Positions 46,901 through 55,832 are shown, counted from the first letter of the stretch. The stretch: DNA of 64,000 bases from Mantamonas sphyraenae (GCA_026936335.1 JAPMXV010000008.1:1-64000); one strand, 5' to 3'. Notes: generated by a model not told the origin, from the sequence alone. Numbers and translations are program-made.

Positions 46901-48688
46901 AGCACCAAAGCCATCGAGGACATGCATCTGCCTGCCGATCTGCCCCAAGAAGTGCTCTATGGGTGGACCATGCTGTCCCAAGTGTATGCACTGCTGAGTT
47001 TGGCCCCGTACGAGCAAGAACGTGCGTTGCTGCAGGATGCGCGTGTGCTGGCCATGACCTGTTCCGGCGCGGCCATGAAGCGCAGGGCTCTGGCGGACAT
47101 CCAATTCGACATTCTCATCATCGAAGAAGCAGGCAAGATCCTGGAGACGGAAACGCTGGTGCTGATGAGCAAAAAGGCCCAACGCGTCATCCTCATCGGC
47201 GACGACCAGCAGTTGACGCCGCTGGTGCGTGACAGCACCCTTCGCAGCAGTTCCAACTACGAGCAGAGCATGTTTAGGAGGCTGCAGCGCATGGGTGTGC
47301 GTCCCATCATGTTGGATAGGCAAGGTCGTGCTCGCAGCGAGATCTGCGACCTGTACCGCTTCCGATACCCGGGATTGCAGGATCTGCCGCAGGTGCACGA
47401 TCCCACACACGAACGGTTCGGAGATGACATCTTGCCTGGGTTGGAACACACGACACTCATGGTGGATGTGGATGCACAGGCACACCAAACGAAGCGGAAG
47501 AACAGCAACAAAGGCGGCAGGGTGGAAACCAACGAGGATGAGGCCATCATGGTGCTCAAGTTTGCCCAGTATCTGGTGCACCATGGCGTCCCTGCCCAAT
47601 GGATCAGTGTGTTGACGCCGTATCGAGCACAACGGGCGTTGCTGGCGAGCATGTTTGCCAAGGCCAAACACGACGGGGTCCGTGTACCCCGCATTGCCAC
47701 AGTGGCCACCACTGACGAATTCCAGGGCATGCAGAACGAAGTCATTCTGCTTTCAATGGTCACCACTGCCACAAACGTCAGTGCACACCTGCGCGACACG
47801 CGTCGCATGACCGTGGCCACTTCCCGCTCCAGGCGTGCCTTTGTCGTCTTTGCCAACCGTCGCAGCTTTGCCAACTCGCTCGAGTGGCAACCCTTGCTCA
47901 ACATGTGGCCTACGGGACCTCTCGTGGTCGACAGGGGCGATGGGCAGGCAGCAGAGATTGCCGGGGTGTGGGATTGGGAAAACGTGGCCCCGTTTGCGCA
48001 GGGATCAGCATCATCCTCGTCATCATCTTCGGGAGCTTCCAAGGGAGGCAAGACCAAGACAAAGACAAAGACCAAGAGCAACATGTCGTCGTCAACGTCT
48101 GCAGCACAACTGGGCGGACGGGATGGAACGAAAAAGGGAACAGGGGATGGAGAGATGGATGAGGCATTGTCGCAGTTGAGTGCCGATCTAGGCTCATTGG
48201 AGATCCATGACGCGGCTGTCAAGGCTTGGGTGGATGGAGAGGATGAGGAAGAGGAGACGGCGCAGACACAGCAGGCCCAAAAGAGCGGCCACAACACACG
48301 CACGCAGCGGAAGACGAGTGGACAGGCAAAGGGCAAGGGCAATTCGACGAAAGGCAGACGCAGTCGTAGCAACAGTGCAAGCACAAGTGGCAGTGGCAAG
48401 AAGCAGCAGCAGCAGACAGAACAGACGGAGCAGCAGCAGCAGCAGCGACCGCCTCGCAAACCACGCGACAAACACGCTGCCCTGACACGAGAGGCAGAGC
48501 GCATGGGACGTGGCAGTTCGTCCTCGTCCTCCTCCAGCAGCAGCGACACCACCACCACCACCAATGCAAAGTCCACCAAGAACACAACCAGCATCCCGAG
48601 CAAACCCAGACGACACAACAGCAAGCAAGACAAGAAGCAAGCAGAAAGCAGCGCATCGTCAGTTCAACAGTGGTTGGATGAAGATTGA
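43991..48688 (+). CDS. AQR: Aquarius-like spliceosomal SF1 helicase
   Basis: A single exon of 1,565 residues. The N-terminal half shows the AQR armadillo/beta-barrel landmarks, notably LYLPRINIHFLDMRDYIERN, then a poly-Ser insert (about 45865-45910). The helicase core has Walker A GPPGTGKTETTSR (about 810), THSNLALDQLVEKLL, AMTCSGAAMKRRAL, Walker B DILIIEEAGKILETE (about 1045), IGDDQQLTPLV, and the Aquarius signature LDRQGRARSEICDLYRFRYP. Motifs V-VI follow: TTDEFQGMQNEVILLS, RRMTVATSRSRRAFVVF. The last ~280 residues are low-complexity Ser/Lys/Gln. AQR binds the intron near the branch point in the activated spliceosome with the intron-binding complex. The usual EEAAQ box reads EEAGK here. It starts 59 bp after the DNAAF11 stop on the same strand. 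Confidence 0.92.
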   Translation: MAQLVAHVAESMLKEGVPAQTHRDLVVALYAAMHPLDGNALVWTHFGGCARTLHPILADILDIMDMEGLCALDKEDVPHVREQFAEQLGGEGAPMSTVTPTAWQQLLERNGMLERFFLPQFEVYAASPWQPLFYSLVLLLVYKSENGLDVSELLCTTISWPSKSNPQQRHSETLVATLVGHMTAWMAKRTSVFQQIMQADFLSACVQCYDRPPVMKTVWQLVDQSCLLTQLDGANASLLQWQLEDDGAWEALDSRRGKVDAKSRLLEHLMASTYNTATYYMDQWETRAHEVDHGQYSMAISSTLRLLIDLTSQLPTGQYVAWLLFHWHPKQRAGHFFFLDCLFDYVHTLMANPQAILPSLRRILSMLMRLQANVVFFLRPAGSDTHLEQVDTARIRQALSQEYREAMGLRSPFPDETYIGDLWLGNLYLPRINIHFLDMRDYIERNYALFKANVATQMRDNHVNDPEGVNRYPLLHADVSDRPIRGHTDRFLCKLFLEQEDDLPLVYRDVRALEADNEGADEEDDIPSILFVEMLDEEGHPMVFRGCQFWKRGQPEPLPNRQGHRRPLLVYVDATFVEWYTQDYLHPPQLTHVYLLDPAMCAYTHVLACVADILSEGPSAGGKQASSSSSSSSSSSSSSSKAYKPEAFGNEAEFKAKDTFDTFSRMLLLGHASPEDMRTVQLSQPGGFFPSRVDMGCVFRNHVELLEALVALDNHNFEVVADANYRRYVCVEYRHSAMEASGREGGRMNDTMDSEGLHAEWDSEDEVLDGEQHSRKQIDLDEHNSEVALYTAQQAAVFSAMFHRITLIIGPPGTGKTETTSRMARVLYRNLCVGDTRSDRRSERLRTPLSPPSNRQRWQRMVIVTHSNLALDQLVEKLLDSNDMARPIHGLDPSDNELAGGHVDVPGILRLGSRSSSTAVQECTSRGIVRTLKRRRRALVEWCQAAMEEVGHSEAAALCAQLRDTHADNSSTKAIEDMHLPADLPQEVLYGWTMLSQVYALLSLAPYEQERALLQDARVLAMTCSGAAMKRRALADIQFDILIIEEAGKILETETLVLMSKKAQRVILIGDDQQLTPLVRDSTLRSSSNYEQSMFRRLQRMGVRPIMLDRQGRARSEICDLYRFRYPGLQDLPQVHDPTHERFGDDILPGLEHTTLMVDVDAQAHQTKRKNSNKGGRVETNEDEAIMVLKFAQYLVHHGVPAQWISVLTPYRAQRALLASMFAKAKHDGVRVPRIATVATTDEFQGMQNEVILLSMVTTATNVSAHLRDTRRMTVATSRSRRAFVVFANRRSFANSLEWQPLLNMWPTGPLVVDRGDGQAAEIAGVWDWENVAPFAQGSASSSSSSSGASKGGKTKTKTKTKSNMSSSTSAAQLGGRDGTKKGTGDGEMDEALSQLSADLGSLEIHDAAVKAWVDGEDEEEETAQTQQAQKSGHNTRTQRKTSGQAKGKGNSTKGRRSRSNSASTSGSGKKQQQQTEQTEQQQQQRPPRKPRDKHAALTREAERMGRGSSSSSSSSSSDTTTTTNAKSTKNTTSIPSKPRRHNSKQDKKQAESSASSVQQWLDED

Positions 48689-48711
48689 ATGTGTCCACTC
48701 CCCGCAATCGC

Positions 48712-50277
48712 TCACAACAGCGCCGCACGCAACGTCGTGCTTGATCCAGAAAGAATCTTTGCTTGCACATACTCTCCAGCTCGGATTTCTGTGCCGTCAT
48801 GCCTCCATCGAGGGACAATGACTTTCTTGAACGTGTCTGTCTTGCCCACCAGCTCCTCTTCCGAGCGTCGGCTGAGGCCTTCCACGAGAACGTCGTGTGT
48901 GCTGCCAATTTCTGCCTGATTCTTTGCGTGTGCGTGTCTGTGGTACACCTCGATGAGTTCTTGCAGCCTGCGCTTCTTGATGTCTTCCTCCACGTCGTCC
49001 TGCAGTCGCCGGTGTGCATGTGTGCGCTCTCGCATGCTGTAGGCAAACAGAAAGGCGTGCTCAAACTTCACCTCCTCCATCAGCTCCACACTCTGCCGAT
49101 GGTCCTCTTCGGTCTCGCCACAGAAGCCAGCAATCATATCGGTGCTCAATGCAACCCCAGGCACCTGGTCACGGATGTTGTGCACCAGCTCAAGGTACGC
49201 CTCGCGCGAATAGCCCCTGCGCATGCTGTCCAACACGGCGGTGGAGCCTGACTGTGCAGGCACGTGCAGGCTCTTGCACACGTTGGGTCGTTCTTTGACC
49301 AGTTGCAACAGCTCCATGGGATAGTCCTTCGGATGGGGTGAGGTGAAACGCAGGCGCACGTCGTCCGGCACCGCTGTGCTGATGCGAAACAGCAACTCTG
49401 CAAACCGTGCGCCTCCCTCCTTGCGTTTGTAAATGGTGTTGAATTGGGGTGAGGACAGACCCGAATGGGAGACATGAGTGCTGCTGCTGCTGAGGTCGGC
49501 ATACGAATTGACGTTCTGTCCCAACAGCGTGATCTCCTTGAATCCCTCTTCAGCCAGGGCCACACACTCGTCCACAATCGATTGCACAGGCCGACTGCGT
49601 TCCCTGCCCCGTGTGAATGGGACAATGCAGTAGCTGCACATGTTGTTGCACCCGCGCATGATGCTCACGTACGCACTCAGCCCCTGCCTGCGCACTGGTG
49701 TTACGTCTGCATACGTCTCATCCATGGACAACATGGTGTTGATCTGCTGGTCCCCTGTGTCAAAGTACGAGTTCAGCAGCCGCGGCAGGTCCCGGTAGCT
49801 GTCCGGTCCGGCCACCACTTGCACCAGCTTCTTCTCGTCCAGCAACTTGTCCTTCAGCCGAGTCGACATGCAGCCCAACAGTCCCACCACCGCATCGTGT
49901 TTCTTCAGCGCATGCAGTCGTTGCCACACCTTGGCTTCCGCGTTGTCCCGGATGGCACACGTGTTCAGCAGGATGCAATCCGCCTCCTCCACGCTCTCCG
50001 TCTCGTCAAACGTCTTGGCCAGGATGCCCTTGACAATCTCCGTGTCATTCACATTCATTTGACACCCGTACGTCTCCACCAGCACCTTGGGTCGACGTCC
50101 CAACGCCTGCGCTTCAAGGTACGGTGGCAGTTCGCTCTCCCCGGCCCCATCTCCGCCCACCAGGACGTCCTGCGCCTGCCCAGCCCCAACCTGGTCCTGA
50201 ATAAAGTGTTGCAGAGTCTTTCCATCCCGAGGCAACCTGCGTGCCCGGTGACTGACCTGAACTGTGCGTCGAAACAT
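48712..50277 (-). CDS. CDK5RAP1: Mitochondrial tRNA methylthiotransferase CDK5RAP1 (MiaB family)
   Basis: A single exon of 521 residues from the ATG at 50277; MFRRTVQVSHRARRLPRDG looks like a mitochondrial presequence, so I prefer it to upstream non-ATG starts. Domain order is that of MiaB: UPF0004 (VETYGCQMNVNDTEI, CAIRDNAEAKVWQRL), radical SAM core with the CxxxCxxC cluster site RGCNNMCSYCIVPFTRGRE, and a C-terminal TRAM domain (VLVEGLSRRSEEELVGKT). The enzyme carries two 4Fe-4S clusters and converts i6A37 to ms2i6A37 in tRNAs, using SAM. The three N-terminal cluster cysteines appear present (YGCQMN, NTCAIRD, GLLGCMSTR). The stop is 23 bp from the convergent AQR stop, and the kinase gene upstream ends 92 bp before this start on the same strand. 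Confidence 0.94.
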   Translation of the reverse strand: MFRRTVQVSHRARRLPRDGKTLQHFIQDQVGAGQAQDVLVGGDGAGESELPPYLEAQALGRRPKVLVETYGCQMNVNDTEIVKGILAKTFDETESVEEADCILLNTCAIRDNAEAKVWQRLHALKKHDAVVGLLGCMSTRLKDKLLDEKKLVQVVAGPDSYRDLPRLLNSYFDTGDQQINTMLSMDETYADVTPVRRQGLSAYVSIMRGCNNMCSYCIVPFTRGRERSRPVQSIVDECVALAEEGFKEITLLGQNVNSYADLSSSSTHVSHSGLSSPQFNTIYKRKEGGARFAELLFRISTAVPDDVRLRFTSPHPKDYPMELLQLVKERPNVCKSLHVPAQSGSTAVLDSMRRGYSREAYLELVHNIRDQVPGVALSTDMIAGFCGETEEDHRQSVELMEEVKFEHAFLFAYSMRERTHAHRRLQDDVEEDIKKRRLQELIEVYHRHAHAKNQAEIGSTHDVLVEGLSRRSEEELVGKTDTFKKVIVPRWRHDGTEIRAGEYVQAKILSGSSTTLRAALL

Positions 50278-50369
50278 GTGGGGTGGTTGGCCACAGCTGC
50301 GCAGGTCTTTGCGACCGACCGTGAACACAGCTGCGCGATGTGATCGGTTCACCGTTCATTGTTCCTTTG

Positions 50370-53300
50370 TCACACACTGTCCACTCGGTTGTTCACCCGT
50401 CCGCCAAAGTAAACGGTGTCTATGTCGCTCTTGAGCTGTGGGACAAAGGGTGCGTCGGTGCTGCGAATGTGATCCCAATCCACGTCCTCAAAGAACTTGT
50501 GTGCTTGGATCTCACTGAAGAAGGAGTTGCCCAGCCTATCCTCTTGGTCGCAAATGAGTTTGCTGCACAGATCCCATGCCAAGCGGGTCATCACTGGCTT
50601 GCTTCCAAGTTGCGGATGATCCAACACCTCCTCCTCATCCTCCACGACAATGGGCACCTCCAGAGTCGTCCGCCAATTCAGCACATTCTCCCGACACTCC
50701 GATGCCGTGGTTCCTGTAAATGCACAGATGCCCGTCAGCATCTCATAGATGATGCATCCGAGACTCCACCAATCCGAGCTCACGCTGCTTCCCTTGCCCA
50801 ACAACACCTCTGGTGCCATGTAGTTCAATGACCCCACAATTGATGGTGTCTTGCGTCGTGCCTCCTGCACGCGTTCGCTCAGCCTTTGAAATGTTTCTGC
50901 CTGAGCCGCGTTCACCTCCTCCTCCTCCTCTTCCACCACCGAAGTCAACGTGCTGCTGCGATCGGTGGTCTGTGAACGTGGTCGTGCCACAGGCGACCTT
51001 GCATCTCCACTGCTGTCGCCGCTGCTCCAGTACATGGGCGACCGTGTGGGCTGGTCCTGCGAACTGGTGCGCCCCGGTGCGTCCAATCCGCCACCACCTC
51101 CACCCTCCCCGTGATGATCATGTCCAGCCCCGTCGTTGGTTCCTGTGCCCTGCGCCGCCTCGCCATTGGCTGCTACGTCCAACTGCTTTGCTGTCGGCAT
51201 GCGTGGCGCCGATTGAGCGCGTGCACGCTTTCCGTACCCAAACATAGGACCAGACGACGACGACGACGACGACTGTCCTTCTGTGTTGTTGCTACTGTTC
51301 TTGTCCTGCATGCCACTTCCGTTGGCTGCTGTGCTCAGGGTGGTGTCCTGCAACTCAAAGTCGTCCACGAGGGAAGTCGTGCGTGCCAGCCCTGTATGAG
51401 GCGAGGTAAGATTGGCAGTGGTGCGTTCCAGTTCGCTCACACCTGGTTTCGACAGACCAAAGTCCACCAGCTTGATGTGACCTTTGCGGTCGATGAGGAA
51501 GTTTTCTGGTTTCAGGTCGCGGTGGATGTAGCCGAGTTCGTGGAGGTCGTTGACCGCCACAAGCATCTCTGTGGCATACTGGCGGGCGATGCTCTGGTGC
51601 AGCAGGCCCACATTGTTGAGCAAGGCACGAAAGTCACCGCCTGGCACAAACTCCATGGCCAGATAGAGGTACTGACGATCGGAGAAGGTGTACACAAGTG
51701 TGGCAATCCACGGACTCTCTGACGCAAGCACCAGCACATCCCTTTCGGTGGTCAAGTTGGTCACTTGGTTCTTGTACAGCATGTGTGTCTTTTGGATGCG
51801 CTTCAAAGCCACAACCTCGCCCGTCTCCCGTTCGCGGGCAAGGTACACCTCGCCAAATCCGCCCACGCCAATCAGTTCCAGGATCTCAAAGTTGTTCACA
51901 CTCATGTTGCGAGAACGGCGTGTGATGTCGCTATACTTGTCGAAACGGTGCATGTCCCTGCTGTACCGCACGCTGCTTTTGCGTCGCCTGTCCCTGCGCT
52001 TCAACTCCTCCACGGGCGACTTGAGCTGCAGATCCAGACGAGGAACACGTGGGGGTGGTGAGGAGGAGGAGGAGGAGGAAGATGATGACGAGGACGATGA
52101 CGAGGTGTCCACTGCTGCGGGATCGGAACGATGCCCGTCATCCACAGCGTCTCCGTTATCATCCCCATGATTGCGTGCAGTGTACCCTTGGCTACTGGTA
52201 CTTCTTGGTGTCGATGACATGTCGCCTTCACTCTCGAAACTGCTGCCCGGACGACTGGTCCTGGGCGAGTCGGCAGGCGAGTCGGATGGGCTTGTGCTCC
52301 ACATGCCCGAGGCACCCAAGAGATTGCGCTTGAGTTTGGGTGCTGCATACACACGCACCTCACCACGCTCCGAGTCGTCGTCGTCGTCGTTGTCGCCGTG
52401 GGTGTTGCCTTCGAGATCGCCCATTCTGTGTGAAAGAGTGTCCAGGGATGCACGTCGTCCGGCAAAGAAGGCTGCCCCAGTGGCAGAGGCATCGGCTGTG
52501 GTGCCATGGATGCCACCACTGGTGGCACTGCTGCCTGTGCTGCCACTGCTCCCTGTGCTCCCTGTGCTGCCCACGCTGTCCAATTGCTGCATGGTCCCGT
52601 GGCCGTGTTCAATGCGTTCCAACTCCACTCCATCAAAGTTTCCTGCCTGGAGCATATCCAGGAGGTCGCTGGTGCTGTCTGAGCTGCCCGTGTGGTGTGC
52701 GTCCAGGAAGGAGAGCATCTCCTTGCACTGCGACACTCCACGCACCGCCAGCACGTGCTGGATCCACGACTGAAGCAACACCCTGCGTTCCTCCAGAAAG
52801 TCCCGTTCCAGGTTGCCCGTCAGTTTCTTGGGTGGGAAGTAAATGCCCGTCAGCGTAAACTTCTTTTCCAGCTGGGTGCGCAGGTTGAGGAACTCTCGGT
52901 ACCGCCGCACCACCTCCCACGAGTTGTGGCCATTGTCCACAAAGATGATGTACAGAGCGTAGGAGTGGAACAGATCGGGGGAGATGTAGCTTGTTGTGAT
53001 GGCCACTTGGAACGGGAAGGGCTGGTCAAAGTCGTAGTCTGGCTGCACGAGCTCCTCCTCCTCCTCCTCCTCCTGCTCCCTTTTGGCCACATCTGCATCC
53101 TCCCCCTCGTGTGTGTCGTCTGAATCAGGCACCACAGCACCTAACGAGTCCCACATGCCTCGCAGTGTGGTCAGGATTGTGTCGGTGTAGCTGTGGAAAG
53201 GGGCGTCGGCGTCAGAGCTCAAATGGCAAACTCCACGCGCAGGCTCCAAACATGGGCGACCACACACAAAAGGCAACCAGACAGCAATGGGGGCAACATA

Positions 53301-53915
53301 CTCTGACTCTACGGGAGGCGTGTCTGTGTCTTGCACTGCATGTGTGCTTGTGGCTTCCTGGCTGGACGCATCGACAGGAGGGCTGTGAACATCGGCCAGG
53401 TCTTCACTGGTGCTGTGTGAGTAGGGCGCCTTCCGGGGCCCCTTTTTCAGCGGATGGTCGATGGAACCGCCACCCGACTCCAATCCCTGGTCCAAGCCTT
53501 GGGAGTGGGTGTGTTGGTGTGGTCCGTTTGCGTGTGGTTGTCCTTGTTGCGAGTCTGTGTCTGTTTCGTTGCTGGGTTCGTCGTCGCTTTCCCAAAGCGA
53601 GCTGAAGAAGTTGGCCACCTCGGACACCAGTGTTTCCTCCTCCAGGGGCTGTCCGGGGTCCAGCTGTCCATTGGTTTGGCCACCACCTCCTATGCTGTGT
53701 GTGGTGGTGGTGGTGGCCCCGTCCTGGCCTGGACTGCTTCCTCCTGCCTGTCCCTGTCGAGGACTGGACAGGGCGACGGGTGAAAACGCAGAGCCAGGAC
53801 GACTGGTGTCGCCCAAACGGGCAGGGCTGCTGTTGCTACTCTGGTTGCTGCCACTGCTGCTACTCCTGTGGCTCACAGTGGGTGAGGCCTCTTCAGGAGA
53901 CTCGTCGTCGTCCAT
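50370..53915 (-). CDS. PX-domain AGC kinase of NDR/LATS type
   Basis: A single exon of 1,181 residues from the ATG at 53915 (MDDDESPEEAS). Residues 1-290 are Ser/Gly/Gln-rich and disordered. A PX domain (about 295-405) has the phosphoinositide-binding pattern RRYREFLNLRTQLEKKF and PPKKLTGN. A disordered linker with a poly-Ser tract follows. The kinase domain (about 673-1165) has glycine loop GVGGFGEVYLA, VVALKRIQK, HRDLKPENF, DFGLSKPG and APEVLLG. Between DFG and APE lies a ~180-residue Ser-rich insert, as in NDR/MAST/Rim15-like AGC kinases. CRENVLNWRTTL, HKFFEDVDWDHIRS and DAPFVPQLKSDIDT are NDR-like. I see no AGC C-terminal hydrophobic motif after the last block. All catalytic residues are present. 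The PX domain suggests recruitment to PI3P membranes; substrates are unknown. Confidence 0.88.
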   Translation of the reverse strand: MDDDESPEEASPTVSHRSSSSGSNQSSNSSPARLGDTSRPGSAFSPVALSSPRQGQAGGSSPGQDGATTTTTHSIGGGGQTNGQLDPGQPLEEETLVSEVANFFSSLWESDDEPSNETDTDSQQGQPHANGPHQHTHSQGLDQGLESGGGSIDHPLKKGPRKAPYSHSTSEDLADVHSPPVDASSQEATSTHAVQDTDTPPVESEYVAPIAVWLPFVCGRPCLEPARGVCHLSSDADAPFHSYTDTILTTLRGMWDSLGAVVPDSDDTHEGEDADVAKREQEEEEEEELVQPDYDFDQPFPFQVAITTSYISPDLFHSYALYIIFVDNGHNSWEVVRRYREFLNLRTQLEKKFTLTGIYFPPKKLTGNLERDFLEERRVLLQSWIQHVLAVRGVSQCKEMLSFLDAHHTGSSDSTSDLLDMLQAGNFDGVELERIEHGHGTMQQLDSVGSTGSTGSSGSTGSSATSGGIHGTTADASATGAAFFAGRRASLDTLSHRMGDLEGNTHGDNDDDDDSERGEVRVYAAPKLKRNLLGASGMWSTSPSDSPADSPRTSRPGSSFESEGDMSSTPRSTSSQGYTARNHGDDNGDAVDDGHRSDPAAVDTSSSSSSSSSSSSSSSPPPRVPRLDLQLKSPVEELKRRDRRRKSSVRYSRDMHRFDKYSDITRRSRNMSVNNFEILELIGVGGFGEVYLARERETGEVVALKRIQKTHMLYKNQVTNLTTERDVLVLASESPWIATLVYTFSDRQYLYLAMEFVPGGDFRALLNNVGLLHQSIARQYATEMLVAVNDLHELGYIHRDLKPENFLIDRKGHIKLVDFGLSKPGVSELERTTANLTSPHTGLARTTSLVDDFELQDTTLSTAANGSGMQDKNSSNNTEGQSSSSSSSGPMFGYGKRARAQSAPRMPTAKQLDVAANGEAAQGTGTNDGAGHDHHGEGGGGGGLDAPGRTSSQDQPTRSPMYWSSGDSSGDARSPVARPRSQTTDRSSTLTSVVEEEEEEVNAAQAETFQRLSERVQEARRKTPSIVGSLNYMAPEVLLGKGSSVSSDWWSLGCIIYEMLTGICAFTGTTASECRENVLNWRTTLEVPIVVEDEEEVLDHPQLGSKPVMTRLAWDLCSKLICDQEDRLGNSFFSEIQAHKFFEDVDWDHIRSTDAPFVPQLKSDIDTVYFGGRVNNRVDSV

Positions 53916-54013
53916 CAGGAGGGCCAGGGGGGGTCGGAAGGGGGGGGAAAGCGGGGTCGAAAGTGTGGCTGCGGCCCCGCTCGCACACAACTCAACGAGT
54001 CAGAAGAACCAAA
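53916..54013. promoter_or_regulatory. 98-bp divergent promoter region
   Basis: This spacer lies between the kinase (minus) and MYDGF-like (plus) start codons. It contains a G-run region (53926-53952) and CAACTCAACGAGTCAG just upstream of the MYDGF ATG. No other feature is visible. Confidence 0.4.
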
Positions 54014-54472
54014 ATGGCATCGTCGATGACGAGTGGAATGATGATGGCAACAGTGTTGCTGAGTGCATGCGTGCTGTTGAGCATGTGTGGGAGGGCAGAG
54101 GCGGCGGGAAAGGAGAGCAAGCGGTTCTGGGTGAACCCCGGGCCGCAAGGGTCTGAATCGCTGTCTGTGGGGGATAAGACGTGTGTATTTGGTTACCAGG
54201 TGGTGGGTGGTACCAATGAGGAGTGGGTCATGGAAGCAGAGGCAAACGCAGACGGAACGGTGACGTGTTCCGCAGGCCGACCGCGCACAAGCTACCTCAT
54301 GTTCCTCTCCTTTGAGGCAGCCGTGGAAGGAAGCACCTCGCTGAGCCAGGCCAATGTCTACGACGTCAGTGGAAGTCTGCTGCGAGACGATGCCTTTGTG
54401 GTGGACGGGAACAAGCTGACCAACAGTGGGGGGTGGCAAGGCACCATCGCTGGCATCCAGTGGCAAGGCTGA
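54014..54472 (+). CDS. MYDGF: MYDGF-like secreted/ER protein (UPF0556)
   Basis: A single exon of 152 residues. An N-terminal signal peptide (MMMATVLLSACVLLSMCGRA, cleavage near residue 31) precedes a MYDGF fold. Key matches are LSVGDKTCVFGYQVVGGTNE (the family has GDKYTCxFTY...GGTNEQW), EEWVMEAEA, VTCSAGRPRTSYLMFLSFEA and SQANVYD. The two cysteines expected to form the disulfide are present. In animals MYDGF is an ER-Golgi-resident and secreted factor. The C-terminal ER-retention-like RTEL/BXEL of vertebrates is absent; this protein ends IQWQG. In a unicellular organism the ancestral role is unknown. It is divergent from the PX-NDR kinase gene. Confidence 0.85.
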   Translation: MASSMTSGMMMATVLLSACVLLSMCGRAEAAGKESKRFWVNPGPQGSESLSVGDKTCVFGYQVVGGTNEEWVMEAEANADGTVTCSAGRPRTSYLMFLSFEAAVEGSTSLSQANVYDVSGSLLRDDAFVVDGNKLTNSGGWQGTIAGIQWQG

Positions 54473-54622
54473 GCTGTGCTGTGATGAGTGGGTGGGAGGA
54501 TGACGGGAATGGGTGGTGGCAACAAAGCCATGCAATCAATAATGCAAAGGTGTGTTCCCCTCACATGTGTGCTCAAATGTAGAAACACGCGGCAGTGAGC
54601 CCAGGTGGGGCCAAAGGGAAGG

Positions 54623-55798
54623 ATGACGTCTGCGGTTCGCGAGTCCGCCGAATTCATTGCGGAACATGCACGGGATGTACGTGTGAACAAAGAGGCGGTG
54701 GAAAGAGCTGCAGACACATTGGCACCGCCGTTTGCAGAGGGCCACTTTGATCCGACGAGGTGGGGCAGAGAGACGCTGCATCCAAGCACACGAGATGAGT
54801 CGACGCTGGAATGGATCTTTGTGCTGGACACGCTCAACTTCTCGTTCTTCCAGGGCCCTGAGGACAAGGAGGCATTCACCGTGGAGTACAAGGGCACACG
54901 GTACACAGGGTACTGGTCACTGTGTGCGGTGTTGAACAGAGCACTGGACAACGGTGTCCCCCTGACGGACGCCTCCTTCTACAGCTGCATGAGCCTGGAG
55001 CAGCTGGAGGAGGTGTTTGCATCAGACAGTGAGGGACAAGCATCACAGTTGGAACGCCGTCTGGCACATCTGCACGAGGTGGGTGGCATCCTGTGTGCTG
55101 AGTATGGCGGTTCGTTTCGTGGGTTTCTGCAGGCGCAAGAGACCCCACACAGCGCGGCTGCGTTGGTGGAAGCCATTGTCACGACATTCCCCTGCTTTAA
55201 TGACACCGCAGAGTGGAAGGGGGACAATGGGGAATGGAGAGAGGTGAGCTTCCACAAGAGGGCGCAGATCCTGGTGGCGGACCTGTGGGCAGCGTTCCAG
55301 GGATGGGAGTACGGGTCGTTTGACGACATCGATGCATTGACGATGTTTGCAGACTATCGTGTGCCACAGATGCTGTGTCATCTGGGCATGTTGGAGTATT
55401 CGGAGGAGTTGCAGGAGCAGTTGAAGGGAGGGGACGGGGAGGACGACGGGGCTGCATTGCCCATGGGCAGCAGGGCCGAGTGTGAGATCCGAGGGTGTTC
55501 CATCTGGTCTGTGGAACTGTTGGTGAAGGCATTGCATAGCCGTGTGGACAATGAGGGCGTGGGTGGTGAGACAGTGGAGGAGGAGGAGGAGGAGGGAGGT
55601 AGGAGGACGATGGGTGAGGAGGAGGCAGAAGCATGGCGCAATGGCAAAGTGGACATGGAATACGATGACAGGGGACGCAAGCAGACGCATATGCTCAATG
55701 CAGTGTCGGTGGACTTTTACCTTTGGTCCTATGCCAAGGAACATGCTGACGAGATGGAGCATGTGCCCATCCACAAGACACGATCGTGGTTCTACTGA
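54623..55798 (+). CDS. QNG1: Queuosine 5'-phosphate N-glycosylase/hydrolase (DUF2419)
   Basis: A single exon of 391 residues from the ATG at 54623 (MTSAVRESAEFIAEHA). The DUF2419/C9orf64 family is recognised by FVLDTLNFSFF, GYWSLCAVLNRAL, YSCMSLEQLEEVF, FPCFNDTA, FHKRAQILVADLW and the active-site segment FDDIDALTMFADYRVPQML, with the terminal AVSVDFYLWSYAKEH. The enzyme frees queuine from queuosine-5'-monophosphate so eukaryotes can reuse the base for tRNA modification. An acidic Glu-rich insert (about 55570-55625) lengthens it beyond the human 341 residues. It lies 150 bp downstream of the MYDGF gene on the same strand. Confidence 0.92.
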   Translation: MTSAVRESAEFIAEHARDVRVNKEAVERAADTLAPPFAEGHFDPTRWGRETLHPSTRDESTLEWIFVLDTLNFSFFQGPEDKEAFTVEYKGTRYTGYWSLCAVLNRALDNGVPLTDASFYSCMSLEQLEEVFASDSEGQASQLERRLAHLHEVGGILCAEYGGSFRGFLQAQETPHSAAALVEAIVTTFPCFNDTAEWKGDNGEWREVSFHKRAQILVADLWAAFQGWEYGSFDDIDALTMFADYRVPQMLCHLGMLEYSEELQEQLKGGDGEDDGAALPMGSRAECEIRGCSIWSVELLVKALHSRVDNEGVGGETVEEEEEEGGRRTMGEEEAEAWRNGKVDMEYDDRGRKQTHMLNAVSVDFYLWSYAKEHADEMEHVPIHKTRSWFY

Positions 55799-55806
55799 CA
55801 GACCAC

Positions 55807-55832
55807 TGTGTGTGTGTGTGTGTGTGTGTGTG
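55807..55832. repeat. (TG)13 microsatellite
   Basis: Twenty-six bases of perfect TG lie 9 bp after the QNG1 stop codon and 46 bp before the phenylalanine hydroxylase start, so it falls in the QNG1 3' UTR or the PAH promoter. Confidence 0.9.

Noticed and set aside
46310-48633. Two long minus-strand open frames opposite AQR
   Set aside because: AQR helicase motifs are unambiguous on the plus strand; the reverse frames are low-complexity shadows of it, including its Ser/Gln tail.
36980-55832. GT dinucleotide runs as Z-DNA or recombination hot spots
   Set aside because: They are ordinary microsatellites in an intron and a 3' flank; nothing else in the sequence supports a special role.
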